Shown here: one piece after another, positions 7,964 to 17,394 of the stretch
How positions within the stretch are numbered: position 1 is the stretch's first letter
Layout of the letters: the number at the start of each line of letters is the position of its first letter
Source of the DNA: Nocardioides silvaticus
GTDB taxonomy: Bacteria; Actinomycetota; Actinomycetes; Propionibacteriales; Nocardioidaceae
Reading direction: 5' to 3'
NCBI RefSeq assembly: GCF_003160695.1
Contig: NZ_QGDD01000006.1
Location: forward strand, 62,001-126,000
Length of the DNA stretch: 64,000 nt
Position numbers and translations under genes: made by a program
Notes under the pieces: model-generated
Told to the model about the DNA's origin: nothing
What the model saw: only the letters and a program-made list of their open reading frames with translations
Database searches by the model: none

Positions 7964-8140
7964 ATGTGGTGGTTGCTCAGCGTCGGCGCCGTGCTCGCCT
8001 TCCTCGTCTTCTGCGTGCTCTACCTCGAGCTGCGGGGACACCGCGGCGCGAAGCGCGACCGCAACAGGGACCCCTTCTCCAACCACCAGGCGCTGCACCA
8101 GCAGTCCGACAGCCTGCGCAACCAGTCGGGGATGTTCTGA
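7964..8140 (+). CDS. Small single-pass membrane protein (58 aa)
   Basis: A short gene with a strong ribosome site (AGGAGGTCCCC before the ATG). The product has one N-terminal membrane helix (MWWLLSVGAVLAFLVFCVLY) and a charged, Gln/Asn-rich cytoplasmic tail (RGAKRDRNRD to QSDSLRNQSGMF). A TAGCGT hexamer at 7932-7937 may be its -10. No recognised family. Coding status rests on ribosome site, codon pattern and the membrane helix. Confidence 0.65.
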   Translation: MWWLLSVGAVLAFLVFCVLYLELRGHRGAKRDRNRDPFSNHQALHQQSDSLRNQSGMF

Positions 8141-8150
8141 CGCCTGCCCG

Positions 8151-8156
8151 TAGGCT
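8151..8156 (+). promoter_or_regulatory. TAGGCT -10 element of a probable leaderless transcript
   Basis: TAGGCT lies 6 nt upstream of the GTG at 8163, the spacing expected when transcription starts at the first base of the start codon; no Shine-Dalgarno is present. Confidence 0.5.
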
Positions 8157-8162
8157 CGGGCG

Positions 8163-9017
8163 GTGCCCACGGTCCTGCTCGTCACGTTCAACCTGATGCC
8201 CGAGGGCGAGCCGGGCGGCGAGGTCCTCGTGCCCGCACTCGCCGAGCGCGAGATCGACGCCCGCTGGGTGTGCTGGGACGACCGGTCCGTCGACTGGGCC
8301 GCGGCCGACCTGGTCGCCGTGCGCTCGACCTGGGACTACCACCGCCGCCTCGACGACTTCCTGGCGTGGTCGCGCGAGGTCGCTGCGGTGACGCCGGTGC
8401 TCAACGGCGCCGACGTCTTCGCGTGGAACGCCGACAAGGCCTACCTCGCCGAGCTCGCTTCCGAGGTCGCCGTCGTCCCGACGGCACTGCTCGACGACGA
8501 CAACCTGGTCATCGGGCTCACGGAGGCGCTGCGCAGCTGGGGCACGGTCGTCATCAAGCCGCGCGTGGGCGCCGGTGGTCGCGGCGTGGTCGTGGCCGAC
8601 AGCCTCGACGACTGGCGGCTCCACGACCTGGACCGCGCCCCGTGGATCGTGCAGCCGCTGCTCGAGTCGGTGCGGACGGCGGGCGAGACGTCGATCTACG
8701 TCCTCGACGGTCGCGCCGTCGCCCAGGTCGACAAGGTGGCCGCGGGCGAGGAGATCCGCGTGCACGAGCTGTACGGCGGCAGCAGCCACCCCGTCCCGCT
8801 CGACCCCGGTCGCGCGGGGGTCGCCGAGCACGCCGTACGCACGGTGGCGGCGCGGCTCGGCGCCGACCTCTCCTACGCCCGCGTCGACCTCATGCAGTGG
8901 CAGGACGCGTGGGCCGTCAGCGAGCTCGAGCTGATCGAGCCCGGCCTCTACCTCGACGTCGATCCCTCGATCGCCGGGCTGTTCGCCGACGTGGTCGCGA
9001 CGCGGCTGTCGCACTGA
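8163..9017 (+). CDS. ATP-grasp domain protein
   Basis: 284 residues with an ATP-grasp layout: an N-terminal pre-grasp domain (LLVTFNLMPEGEPGG, AVRSTWDYHRR), then the nucleotide-binding part TVVIKPRVGAGGRGVVV, PWIVQPLLESVRTAGETSIYV and the Mg-binding C-terminal segment SYARVDLMQW with ELELIEPGLYLDV. Proteins of this size and pattern ligate a carboxylate to an amine or thiol using ATP; the substrate is unknown. GTG 8163 follows a leaderless-type promoter. It is not obviously linked to its neighbours. Confidence 0.8.
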   Translation: MPTVLLVTFNLMPEGEPGGEVLVPALAEREIDARWVCWDDRSVDWAAADLVAVRSTWDYHRRLDDFLAWSREVAAVTPVLNGADVFAWNADKAYLAELASEVAVVPTALLDDDNLVIGLTEALRSWGTVVIKPRVGAGGRGVVVADSLDDWRLHDLDRAPWIVQPLLESVRTAGETSIYVLDGRAVAQVDKVAAGEEIRVHELYGGSSHPVPLDPGRAGVAEHAVRTVAARLGADLSYARVDLMQWQDAWAVSELELIEPGLYLDVDPSIAGLFADVVATRLSH

Positions 9018-9089
9018 CTGCCTGCCCGTCGCACTCCCGCAATCGCGACGAGCCTCCAACCTCCGGCCCGCCCTGTGCGTTGATGGGGT

Positions 9090-9596
9090 GTGACCACCGA
9101 CGAGGAGGCGTTCCGCCGCTGGGCGGGCGAGCGGCAGCTGGCGCTGCTGCGGACCGCGCTGCTCCTCACCGGTGACCACCACCGGGCGGAGGACCTGGTC
9201 CAGGACGCACTGACCAAGGTCGCGCTGCGCTGGCGCCGGCTCGCGTCGGGCAACCCCGAGGGCTACGCGCGGCAGGTCATCGTGCGCGACAACATCTCGT
9301 GGTGGCGGAAGCGCCGCCGCGAGGTCGTCGCGGACCCGGCCGAGAGCGTCGCGCCGTTGCCCGACCTCGCCCCGGCCGCGGACCGGCGGATGCTGCTCGA
9401 CGACGCGCTCGCGACGCTCACGCCGCGCCAGCGGGCAGTCGTCGTGCTCCGCTACTACGACGACCTGACCGAGCGTGACGCGGCCGACGCGCTGGGCGTC
9501 AGCGTCGGCACCGTGAAGAGCCAGACCCACCTGGCGCTCCGCCGGCTGCGCGAGGCCGCGCCGGAGCTCGCCGAGCTGCTGCGGGAGGAGAGCTGA
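9090..9596 (+). CDS. SigE-family ECF RNA polymerase sigma factor
   Basis: 168-residue minimal ECF sigma factor. Region 2: LRTALLLTGDHHRAEDLVQDALTK, with the -10 recognition helix in NPEGYARQVIVRDNISWWR. Region 4: LATLTPRQRAVVVLRYYDDLTERDAADALGVSVGTVKSQTH. The pattern matches the actinobacterial SigE-like family of short ECF factors. It shares one base (TGATG) with the next gene, a membrane protein in the place usually held by an anti-sigma factor. Confidence 0.92.
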   Translation: MTTDEEAFRRWAGERQLALLRTALLLTGDHHRAEDLVQDALTKVALRWRRLASGNPEGYARQVIVRDNISWWRKRRREVVADPAESVAPLPDLAPAADRRMLLDDALATLTPRQRAVVVLRYYDDLTERDAADALGVSVGTVKSQTHLALRRLREAAPELAELLREES

Positions 9597-10786
9597 TGAC
9601 CGGCCAGCGACTGCGCGACCTGCTCGAGGAGCGGGTCGCCGACCTGCCCGTCACCGACCTGGTCGACGGCGCGTGGGACCGCGCCCGCGCCGTTCGACGC
9701 CGGCGGGCCGCAGGCGTCGGCGGCGCCGTCGCCGTCCTGGCCGTCGTCGGTGCGACGACCGCCGTGGTCGCCGGCGGTGACGAGGCGACGCCGACCCCGC
9801 CGCCCGCCGACAGCTCGAGCGACGCGCCGTCGCCGCCCGCGCCCGATCCCGACGGGCCACAGGCCGAGCGCGCCGGGACCTACGGCGGCGTCCCGGTCTG
9901 GTGGGCGCTGACCGTCGCCGAGGAGACGGAGCTTCCCCAGGTGGAGGGCTCGGGCCTGCCGGCGGAGATCGACCTGGACTCGTCCCGAGGTGAGGTGCCG
10001 CCCGGCTTCCGGGCCGTCGCGCTGTTCCAGCTGTGGGGCGAGCGCCCGGGCGAGGTGGTCGCGATCGGCGCGGACGGCGCGTCGTACACGCTCGACGTCT
10101 CGCGCCTCGAGCGCTACGCCGAGCGCGGCAACGTGCTGCCGCCGCTCAGCGCGGAGAGCCTGTCGCCCGATGGCGAGCACGCCTTCTTCCGGCAGGACGG
10201 CGCGCTCGAGGTCTACACCTTCGGCACTCGGACCTGGACCACGATCGACGTACCCGGCGCCGACGTCGAGCGCACCCGGTGGGAGCAGGCCGCGCTCGAG
10301 GTGACGACGATCGGGGGCGGCGTCGGCCTCTCCTACTACTCGCCGGCGGGGCAGCTCATCCGGAGCACGACGGAGCTCCCGCAGGGCTACACCGGCCCGC
10401 GGTGGCAGGACGAGCACTACGGTCCGCTCGAGCGGCTGGTGGGCGAGGGAGCCCAGGGCCTCTACCTCGCCGGACCGGTGGCAGCGATGGACGGCACCGG
10501 CTTCGAGAGCGTCGATGCTGTCGCCGCGGGTGGTGTCGGTGAGCCCGACGCGCTGCTGGCGATGCCGCCCGAGACCAGCGGCGGCCGTTGGAAGCAGTGC
10601 TGCGCGGTCGTCGGCTGGCTCGACCGGGAGACGGTGCTCTTCGAGTCGCGCCACGAGCACGCCCGCGTGCTGGCCTGGCGGGTCGGCACGCCGGAGGTGT
10701 TCCGGGTGTCCGACGTCGTCGGGTGGACGCCGGGCAAGGAGTCGTACGTCGCCAGCTTCGCCGACCTCACGACCGGCGGACGCTAG
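9596..10786 (+). CDS. Membrane-anchored protein co-transcribed with the SigE-type sigma factor
   Basis: 396 residues: a short cytoplasmic N-terminus (RLRDLLEERVADLPVTDLVDGAWDRARAVRRRR), one membrane helix (AAGVGGAVAVLAVVGATTAVVA, about residues 37-58), a Pro/Ser/Asp-rich linker, then a large extracytoplasmic domain. Position and one-helix topology suggest control of the upstream sigma factor, but the classic HxxxCxxC zinc anti-sigma domain is absent, so this is inference from context. The exported part, with repeats such as VVGWLDRETVLFES, could be a beta-propeller-like sensor. Its stop overlaps the convergent symporter gene's stop within a palindromic CTAG. Confidence 0.7.
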   Translation: MTGQRLRDLLEERVADLPVTDLVDGAWDRARAVRRRRAAGVGGAVAVLAVVGATTAVVAGGDEATPTPPPADSSSDAPSPPAPDPDGPQAERAGTYGGVPVWWALTVAEETELPQVEGSGLPAEIDLDSSRGEVPPGFRAVALFQLWGERPGEVVAIGADGASYTLDVSRLERYAERGNVLPPLSAESLSPDGEHAFFRQDGALEVYTFGTRTWTTIDVPGADVERTRWEQAALEVTTIGGGVGLSYYSPAGQLIRSTTELPQGYTGPRWQDEHYGPLERLVGEGAQGLYLAGPVAAMDGTGFESVDAVAAGGVGEPDALLAMPPETSGGRWKQCCAVVGWLDRETVLFESRHEHARVLAWRVGTPEVFRVSDVVGWTPGKESYVASFADLTTGGR

Positions 10787-12467
10787 TCACCGCGGGTCGG
10801 CTCGCCACGGGTGAGGTCGTCCCCCTCCGCCAGGTCGGCCTTCACCCGCGGGTCGTCCCGGTCGGCGAAGTAGTCGCCCGGGGTGGTGTGGTCGGTGCCG
10901 TTGGAGACCTCGAGCGCGTTGAGCAGGAGCGTGATGGCGACGGCGACGATGATGTTGATCGAGAACGCGGTCATCGCGATGTACCCCATCTCACCGAGGC
11001 CGGGGATCTCGCCGAGCGATCCGCCGAAGTGCTTCCCGGTCACCGGGTTGACCACGCGATAGGCCTCGACCGTGCCGTAGACCATGCCGACCGCCCAGCC
11101 CGCCAGCAGTCCCCACCGGTGGAACCACCGCGTGAACAAGCTGATCACGATGGCCGGGAAGGTCTGCAGGATCCAGATCCCGCCGAGCAGCTGGAAGTTG
11201 ATCGCGTTCTGCTTGTCGAGGGTCAGCACGAAGACGAGCGCGAACGCCTTCACGACGAGCGACATCAGCTTGGAGACCTTGGCCTCCTCGGCCGGCGTGG
11301 CGTCCTTCTTGATCCACTCCTTGTAGATGTTGCGCGTGAAGGTGTTGGCGGCGGCGATCGACATGATCGCGGCCGGCACCAGCGCCCCGATCGCCACCGC
11401 CGCGAACGCGACGCCCGCGAACCACGAGGAGAACTGGTCCTCGAACAGCTGCGGGATGACCAGCTGCGCGTTGGGCTCGCCGTCGGCGCCGACCGGCTGC
11501 GTGCCGGCGGCGATCGCGACCCAGCCGAGCAGGGCGAGCAGGCCCAGCACGAAGGAGTACGCCGGCAGGATGGCCGCGTTCCGGCGGATCGTGTTGCGGC
11601 TCTCGGAGGACAGGCTCGCCGTCACCGAGTGGGGGTACATGAACAGCGCCAGCGCCGAGCCGAGGGCGAGCGTGGCGTAGGCCCAGTACTCGCCGCCGCC
11701 CGGGATGAACGACCCGGTGGGCGCGCCGGTTGCCTCGTTGGTGCTGTTCATCTTCTCCTCGGCCGCGCCGAAGACCGCATCCCAGCCGCCGACCTGTGAG
11801 GGCAGGTAGATGATCGCGACGATCACGACCAGGTAGATGAGGAAGTCCTTGACGAACGCGATCACCGCTGGCGCGCGCAGGCCGGAGGAGTAGGTGTAGG
11901 CGGCGAGGACCGCGAACGCGATGAACAGCGGCAGGTCCTTCACGATCACGTTGTCGTTGCCGCCGAACCCGGCCACCTCGAGCACGGCCTGGATCCCCAC
12001 CAGCTGCAGCGCGATGTAGGGCATGGTCGCCACGAAGCCGGTGACCGCGACCGCGAGCGAGAGGTTGCGGTCGTCGTACCTGCCCCGGACGAAGTCCGCC
12101 GGCGTGACGTAGCCGTGCCGGTGGCTCACCGACCACAGCCGCGCCATGAAGATGAAGATGATCGGGTAGAGCACGATCGTGTAGGGCACCGCGAAGAACC
12201 CGGCGACCGCACCCAGCGAGAACATCGCTGCGGGCACGGCGACGAACGTGTATGCCGTGTAGAGGTCGCCGCCGAGCAGGAACCAGGTGACCCAGGTGCC
12301 GAAGCGGCGACCGCCGAGACCCCACTCGTCGAGGTTGTCGAGGCTCTCGGCGCGACGGAACCGGGTCGCCATGAACCCGAGCACCGTCACCAGCACGAAC
12401 AGCGCGACCAGCACCGACATCGCGACCCAGTTGACGTCGGTGGTGGCGGCGAGGGGGGACGGGGCGT

Positions 12468-12471
<4 letters not shown>
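10783..12471 (-). CDS. Sodium:solute symporter family transporter
   Basis: 562-residue SSS-family permease with about 13 hydrophobic segments. Landmarks are the N-terminal helix MSVLVALFVLVTVLGFMA, the conserved LDEWGLGGRRFGTWVTWFLLGGDLYTAYTF (substrate/Na site region), DRNLSLAVAVTGF, and a helix ending PAAIMSIAAANTFTRNIYKE. Paired with a DUF3311 protein it resembles actinobacterial monocarboxylate-type (MctP-like) uptake systems; the solute cannot be fixed from sequence. GTG 12471 overlaps the DUF3311 stop by 4 bp (GTGA), implying translational coupling. The C-terminus is acidic and cytosolic. Confidence 0.88.
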
Positions 12472-14602
<2,131 letters not shown>

Positions 14603-14612
14603 TCCCCCTCGT

Positions 14613-14649
14613 CCACGGAGGGACGCGAGCTCGCTCGCGTCCTCCGTGG
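14613..14649 (+). terminator. groEL transcription terminator hairpin
   Basis: A 17-bp stem with one bulged G and a two-base loop (CCACGGAG...GCGAGC TC GCTCGC...CTCCGTGG) begins 10 bp after the groEL stop. There is no long T tract, as is usual for actinobacterial terminators. Confidence 0.75.
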
Positions 14650-14664
14650 GCGAACACAGGGACA

Positions 14665-14730
14665 AGGTCGAGTAGCGTCGGCTGGCTCCGAGCGAAGCGA
14701 GGAGACAGCGACGCGTATCGAGACCAGGAC
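14665..14730. repeat. Short intergenic repeat-like sequence
   Basis: The stretch from AAGGTCGAGTAGCGTCGG to GACGCGTATCGAGACCAG carries GAGCGAAGCGAGGAG between TCGA-rich flanks that are partly inverted (GTCGAGTA.CG against CGTATCGAGAC). This is the style of dispersed intergenic repeats common in Nocardioides and relatives. Only one copy was seen in the window, so repeat status is inferred from memory of the style, not shown here. Confidence 0.4.
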
Positions 14731-14763
14731 AGTCCCTGGCGAACAACATCACCCGAGCACCAA

Positions 14764-14796
14764 CCACAGGGCCCCCGCTCCGGCGGGGGCCCTGTG
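14764..14796. terminator. GC-rich hairpin before the molybdenum hydroxylase locus
   Basis: A perfect 15-bp stem (CCACAGGGCCCCCGC with GCGGGGGCCCTGTGG) and a TCC loop. The same stem, with one compensatory base-pair change, follows coxG at 24900-24934. Confidence 0.8.
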
Positions 14797-14810
14797 GCAA
14801 TTCCGGTGAC

Positions 14811-14816
14811 TAGATT
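14811..14816 (+). promoter_or_regulatory. TAGATT -10 element of a probable leaderless transcript
   Basis: TAGATT lies 6 nt before the ATG at 14823, immediately after the hairpin at 14764-14796; no distinct Shine-Dalgarno. It would start transcription at the first gene of the cox-type locus. Confidence 0.5.
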
Positions 14817-14822
14817 GAGGTC

Positions 14823-15368
14823 ATGGTCACTGGACTGCTCCTCGCGGCCGGGGCGGGCTCGCGGATGGGGATGCCGAAGGCCCTCGTCCCGGGCTGGCTC
14901 CCCGGAGCGGTCGCGGCGCTGCGCGACGGCGGCTGCGTACGGGTGGTCGTGGTGCTGGGTGCCCGGGCGGAGGAGGCTCGGGCGCTGGTGCCGCACGAGG
15001 CCGCTGTCGTCGTGGCCGAGGACTGGGCGGCGGGCATGTCCCACACGCTGCGCGCGGGGCTGGTCGCGCTCGAGGTCGGCGACGCCCCGGCGGCCCTGGT
15101 GCACCTGGTCGACCTGCCGGACGTGACCGCCGACGTCGTACGACGGGTGCTCGGGGTCGGTGTCGGCCCGGAGGTGCTCGCGCGAGCGACGTACGACGGT
15201 CGTCCCGGCCACCCCGTCCTGCTCGGCCGGACCCACTGGACCGGTGTGATCGCCGAGGCCGATGGCGATCGCGGCGCCCGCGGCTACCTGGCGTCCCGCG
15301 ACGTCACCGCCGTCGAGTGCGGCGACCTCGCCACCGGTCAGGACGTCGACAGCGCAGACAGCCGCTGA
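14823..15368 (+). CDS. MobA-like NTP transferase for molybdenum cofactor
   Basis: 181-residue nucleotidyltransferase of the MobA/MocA type: the NTP-binding signature LLLAAGAGSRMGMPKAL at the N-terminus, VVVVLGARAEEA, then a metal-site region VHLVDLPDVTADV in place of the usual PxDxP. MocA-type enzymes attach CMP to molybdopterin, giving the cytosine dinucleotide form used by CO dehydrogenase and xanthine oxidase-family enzymes; the downstream coxSLM genes support that role. Somewhat short for the family (about 190-200 aa). First gene of the locus, 38 bp before the MoxR-type ATPase. Confidence 0.84.
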   Translation: MVTGLLLAAGAGSRMGMPKALVPGWLPGAVAALRDGGCVRVVVVLGARAEEARALVPHEAAVVVAEDWAAGMSHTLRAGLVALEVGDAPAALVHLVDLPDVTADVVRRVLGVGVGPEVLARATYDGRPGHPVLLGRTHWTGVIAEADGDRGARGYLASRDVTAVECGDLATGQDVDSADSR

Positions 15369-15394
15369 CCAACCTCGGGCCAACGGTCCCGGCA

Positions 15395-15400
15395 TAGCCT
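15395..15400 (+). promoter_or_regulatory. TAGCCT -10 element of a probable leaderless transcript
   Basis: TAGCCT lies exactly 6 nt before the ATG at 15407, giving the AAA+ ATPase its own start site within the locus. Confidence 0.45.
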
Positions 15401-15406
15401 CGAAGC

Positions 15407-16282
15407 ATGGACACCGGTGTCGGCGCTCTGGCGCGCCGTCTCGAGCGCACCGGCTACCTGTGTGACGAGCAGCTCTCGACGGTGCTCTTCCTCGCGCTCG
15501 AGATGGGCCGTCCGCTGCTGCTCGAGGGCGAGCCCGGCACCGGCAAGACCGCCCTGGCCGAGGCGGTGGCCGAGGCGCTGGAGCTGCCGCTGATCCGGCT
15601 GCAGTGCTACGAGGGCATCGACGCCACCCAGGCCCTCTACGACTGGGACTTCCCGCGCCAGATCCTCCACCTGCGCGCGCTCGAGGCCGTGTCCGCTCCG
15701 GGGGATCGCGACGTCGCCGAGGCCGAGAAGAGCTTGTACGACGAGCGCTTCCTCCTCGCCCGACCGGTGCTGGCCGCGCTCCAGCAGAGCCCGGCGGTGC
15801 TGCTGGTCGACGAGGTCGACCGCGCCGACGACGAGTTCGAGGCGTTCCTGCTCGAGGTGCTGTCGACCTACCAGGTCACGATCCCGGAGCTCGGCACCGT
15901 GCAGGCCGCCGTGCCGCCGGTCGTCGTGCTCACCTCCAACCGCACCCGTGAGCTGCACGACGCGCTCAAGCGGCGCTGCCTCTACCACTGGATCGACCAC
16001 CCCGGCCTCGAGCGCGAGGTCGCCATCGTCCGCTCACGGGCGCCCGAGGTCAGCGAGACCCTCGCCCGGCAGACGGTCGAGGCCGTGCAGCGGTTGCGTG
16101 ACCGTAGCGACCTGCTCAAGCCGCCCGGGGTCGCCGAGACCCTCGACTGGGTGCGCGCGCTGGAGCGACTCGGCACCACCGACCTCGATCTCGAGACTGC
16201 CGCTCGCACGCTGGGCGCGGTCATCAAGCACCGCGAGGACCTCGACCGGGTCCGCGCCGCCCTCGACCGGATCCTGTCGTGA
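15407..16282 (+). CDS. MoxR-family AAA+ ATPase, CoxD-like
   Basis: 291-residue AAA+ ATPase: Walker A GEPGTGKT (residues 41-48), Walker B LLVDEVDRAD (DEVD at 135-138), sensor 1 VVLTSNRTRE, and the helical lid with RRCLYHWIDHP. In oligotrophic CO oxidisers the equivalent CoxD works with the vWA protein CoxE to build the copper-sulfur-molybdenum centre of the hydroxylase. Its stop overlaps the vWA gene start by 4 bp (16279-16282), so the two are translationally coupled, as is usual for MoxR/vWA pairs. Confidence 0.9.
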   Translation: MDTGVGALARRLERTGYLCDEQLSTVLFLALEMGRPLLLEGEPGTGKTALAEAVAEALELPLIRLQCYEGIDATQALYDWDFPRQILHLRALEAVSAPGDRDVAEAEKSLYDERFLLARPVLAALQQSPAVLLVDEVDRADDEFEAFLLEVLSTYQVTIPELGTVQAAVPPVVVLTSNRTRELHDALKRRCLYHWIDHPGLEREVAIVRSRAPEVSETLARQTVEAVQRLRDRSDLLKPPGVAETLDWVRALERLGTTDLDLETAARTLGAVIKHREDLDRVRAALDRILS

Positions 16283-17394
16283 TCTCCGCGGTCCGGGGAG
16301 GCGACGAGCTCCTGCTCGGCTTTACCCGGGCGCTGCGCTCGGCGGGGGTGCCGGTCACCGCCGACCGCGCCCGGGCCTACCTCGACGCGGTCGCGCTGGT
16401 CGGCATCGGCGACCGCTCGGCGACGCGGGTCGCCGGCCGCGCCACCCTCTGCGGCGGCCCGGACGACCTCGCCGCGCACGACCGGGTCTTCGACGAGTGG
16501 TTCTCCGTCGACCTGCCGCGGCCGAGCACGGACCGGGCGGTGGCGATCGCGCCGTCGCCGAGCGTCGACCTGGTGGACCTCGACGACGAGGGTGCCGGCG
16601 AGGGCGAGGGCAGCGAGACCTTCCGCGTCCTCGCCAGCACGGAGGAGGTGCTGCGGCACCGGGACGTCGCCACCCTCACTGCCGCGGAGCGGCAACGGCT
16701 CGCGGCGCTGTTCGCCGGGCTCCCCGTCCGCCGCCCGGTGCGCCGCGCCGCCCGCTACGAGTCCTGGCACCGCGGCACGGTCGACGCCTCCCGCACCCTG
16801 CGCACCAGCCTGCGCCGGATGGGCGAGCCGGCCGAGATCCGGTGGCGGCGCCGTCGTACGCGTCCTCGCCGGGTGGTGCTGCTGGTCGACGTGTCCGGCT
16901 CGATGAGCGGGTACGCCGACGCGCTGCTCCGCGTGGCCCACCGGGTCGTGACCGGTGCCGGCGGTGGCGTCGAGGTGTTCACCGTCGGCACCCGGCTGAC
17001 GCGCATCACCCGCGCCCTCCACGCCCGCGACCCCGAGGTCGCACTGGTCGCGGCCGGGGAGACGGTGCCGGACTGGTCCGGCGGGACCCGCCTCGGGGAG
17101 ACCCTGCAGGTGTTCCTCGACCGCTGGGGGCAGCGCGGCCTGGCTCGCGGCGCGGTCGTCGTGGTCCTCAGCGACGGGTGGGAGCGGGGCGATCCAGCGC
17201 TGCTGGCCGAACAGGTCCGGCGGCTCGGCCGGCTCGCCCACCGCGTCGTCTGGGTCAACCCCCACCGCGGCAAGACCGGCTACGAGCCGGTGCAGCGGGG
17301 GGTCGTCGCCGTGCTGCCGCACGTGGACGCGTTCCTCGCCGGGCACTCGCTGGCGACGTACGCCGAGCTGATGGAGGTGATCGCGGATGCGTGA
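16279..17394 (+). CDS. CoxE-like vWA domain protein
   Basis: 371 residues. The C-terminal half is a von Willebrand A fold with MIDAS motif VDVSGSMSG (D204-x-S-x-S), then DWSGGTRLGETL and VVVLSDGWERGD; the N-terminal half is the helical extension typical of CoxE (PVTADRARAYLDAV, RRPVRRAARYESW). No signal peptide or membrane helix, so it acts in the cytosol as metal-dependent adaptor of the neighbouring AAA+ ATPase during hydroxylase maturation. Its last codons overlap xdhC by 8 bp. Confidence 0.88.
   Translation: MISAVRGGDELLLGFTRALRSAGVPVTADRARAYLDAVALVGIGDRSATRVAGRATLCGGPDDLAAHDRVFDEWFSVDLPRPSTDRAVAIAPSPSVDLVDLDDEGAGEGEGSETFRVLASTEEVLRHRDVATLTAAERQRLAALFAGLPVRRPVRRAARYESWHRGTVDASRTLRTSLRRMGEPAEIRWRRRRTRPRRVVLLVDVSGSMSGYADALLRVAHRVVTGAGGGVEVFTVGTRLTRITRALHARDPEVALVAAGETVPDWSGGTRLGETLQVFLDRWGQRGLARGAVVVVLSDGWERGDPALLAEQVRRLGRLAHRVVWVNPHRGKTGYEPVQRGVVAVLPHVDAFLAGHSLATYAELMEVIADA

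Noticed and set aside
14613..14649. Hairpin after groEL as a mobile element end
   Set aside because: Position 10 bp after the stop and its structure are fully explained as a terminator; no second copy was seen.
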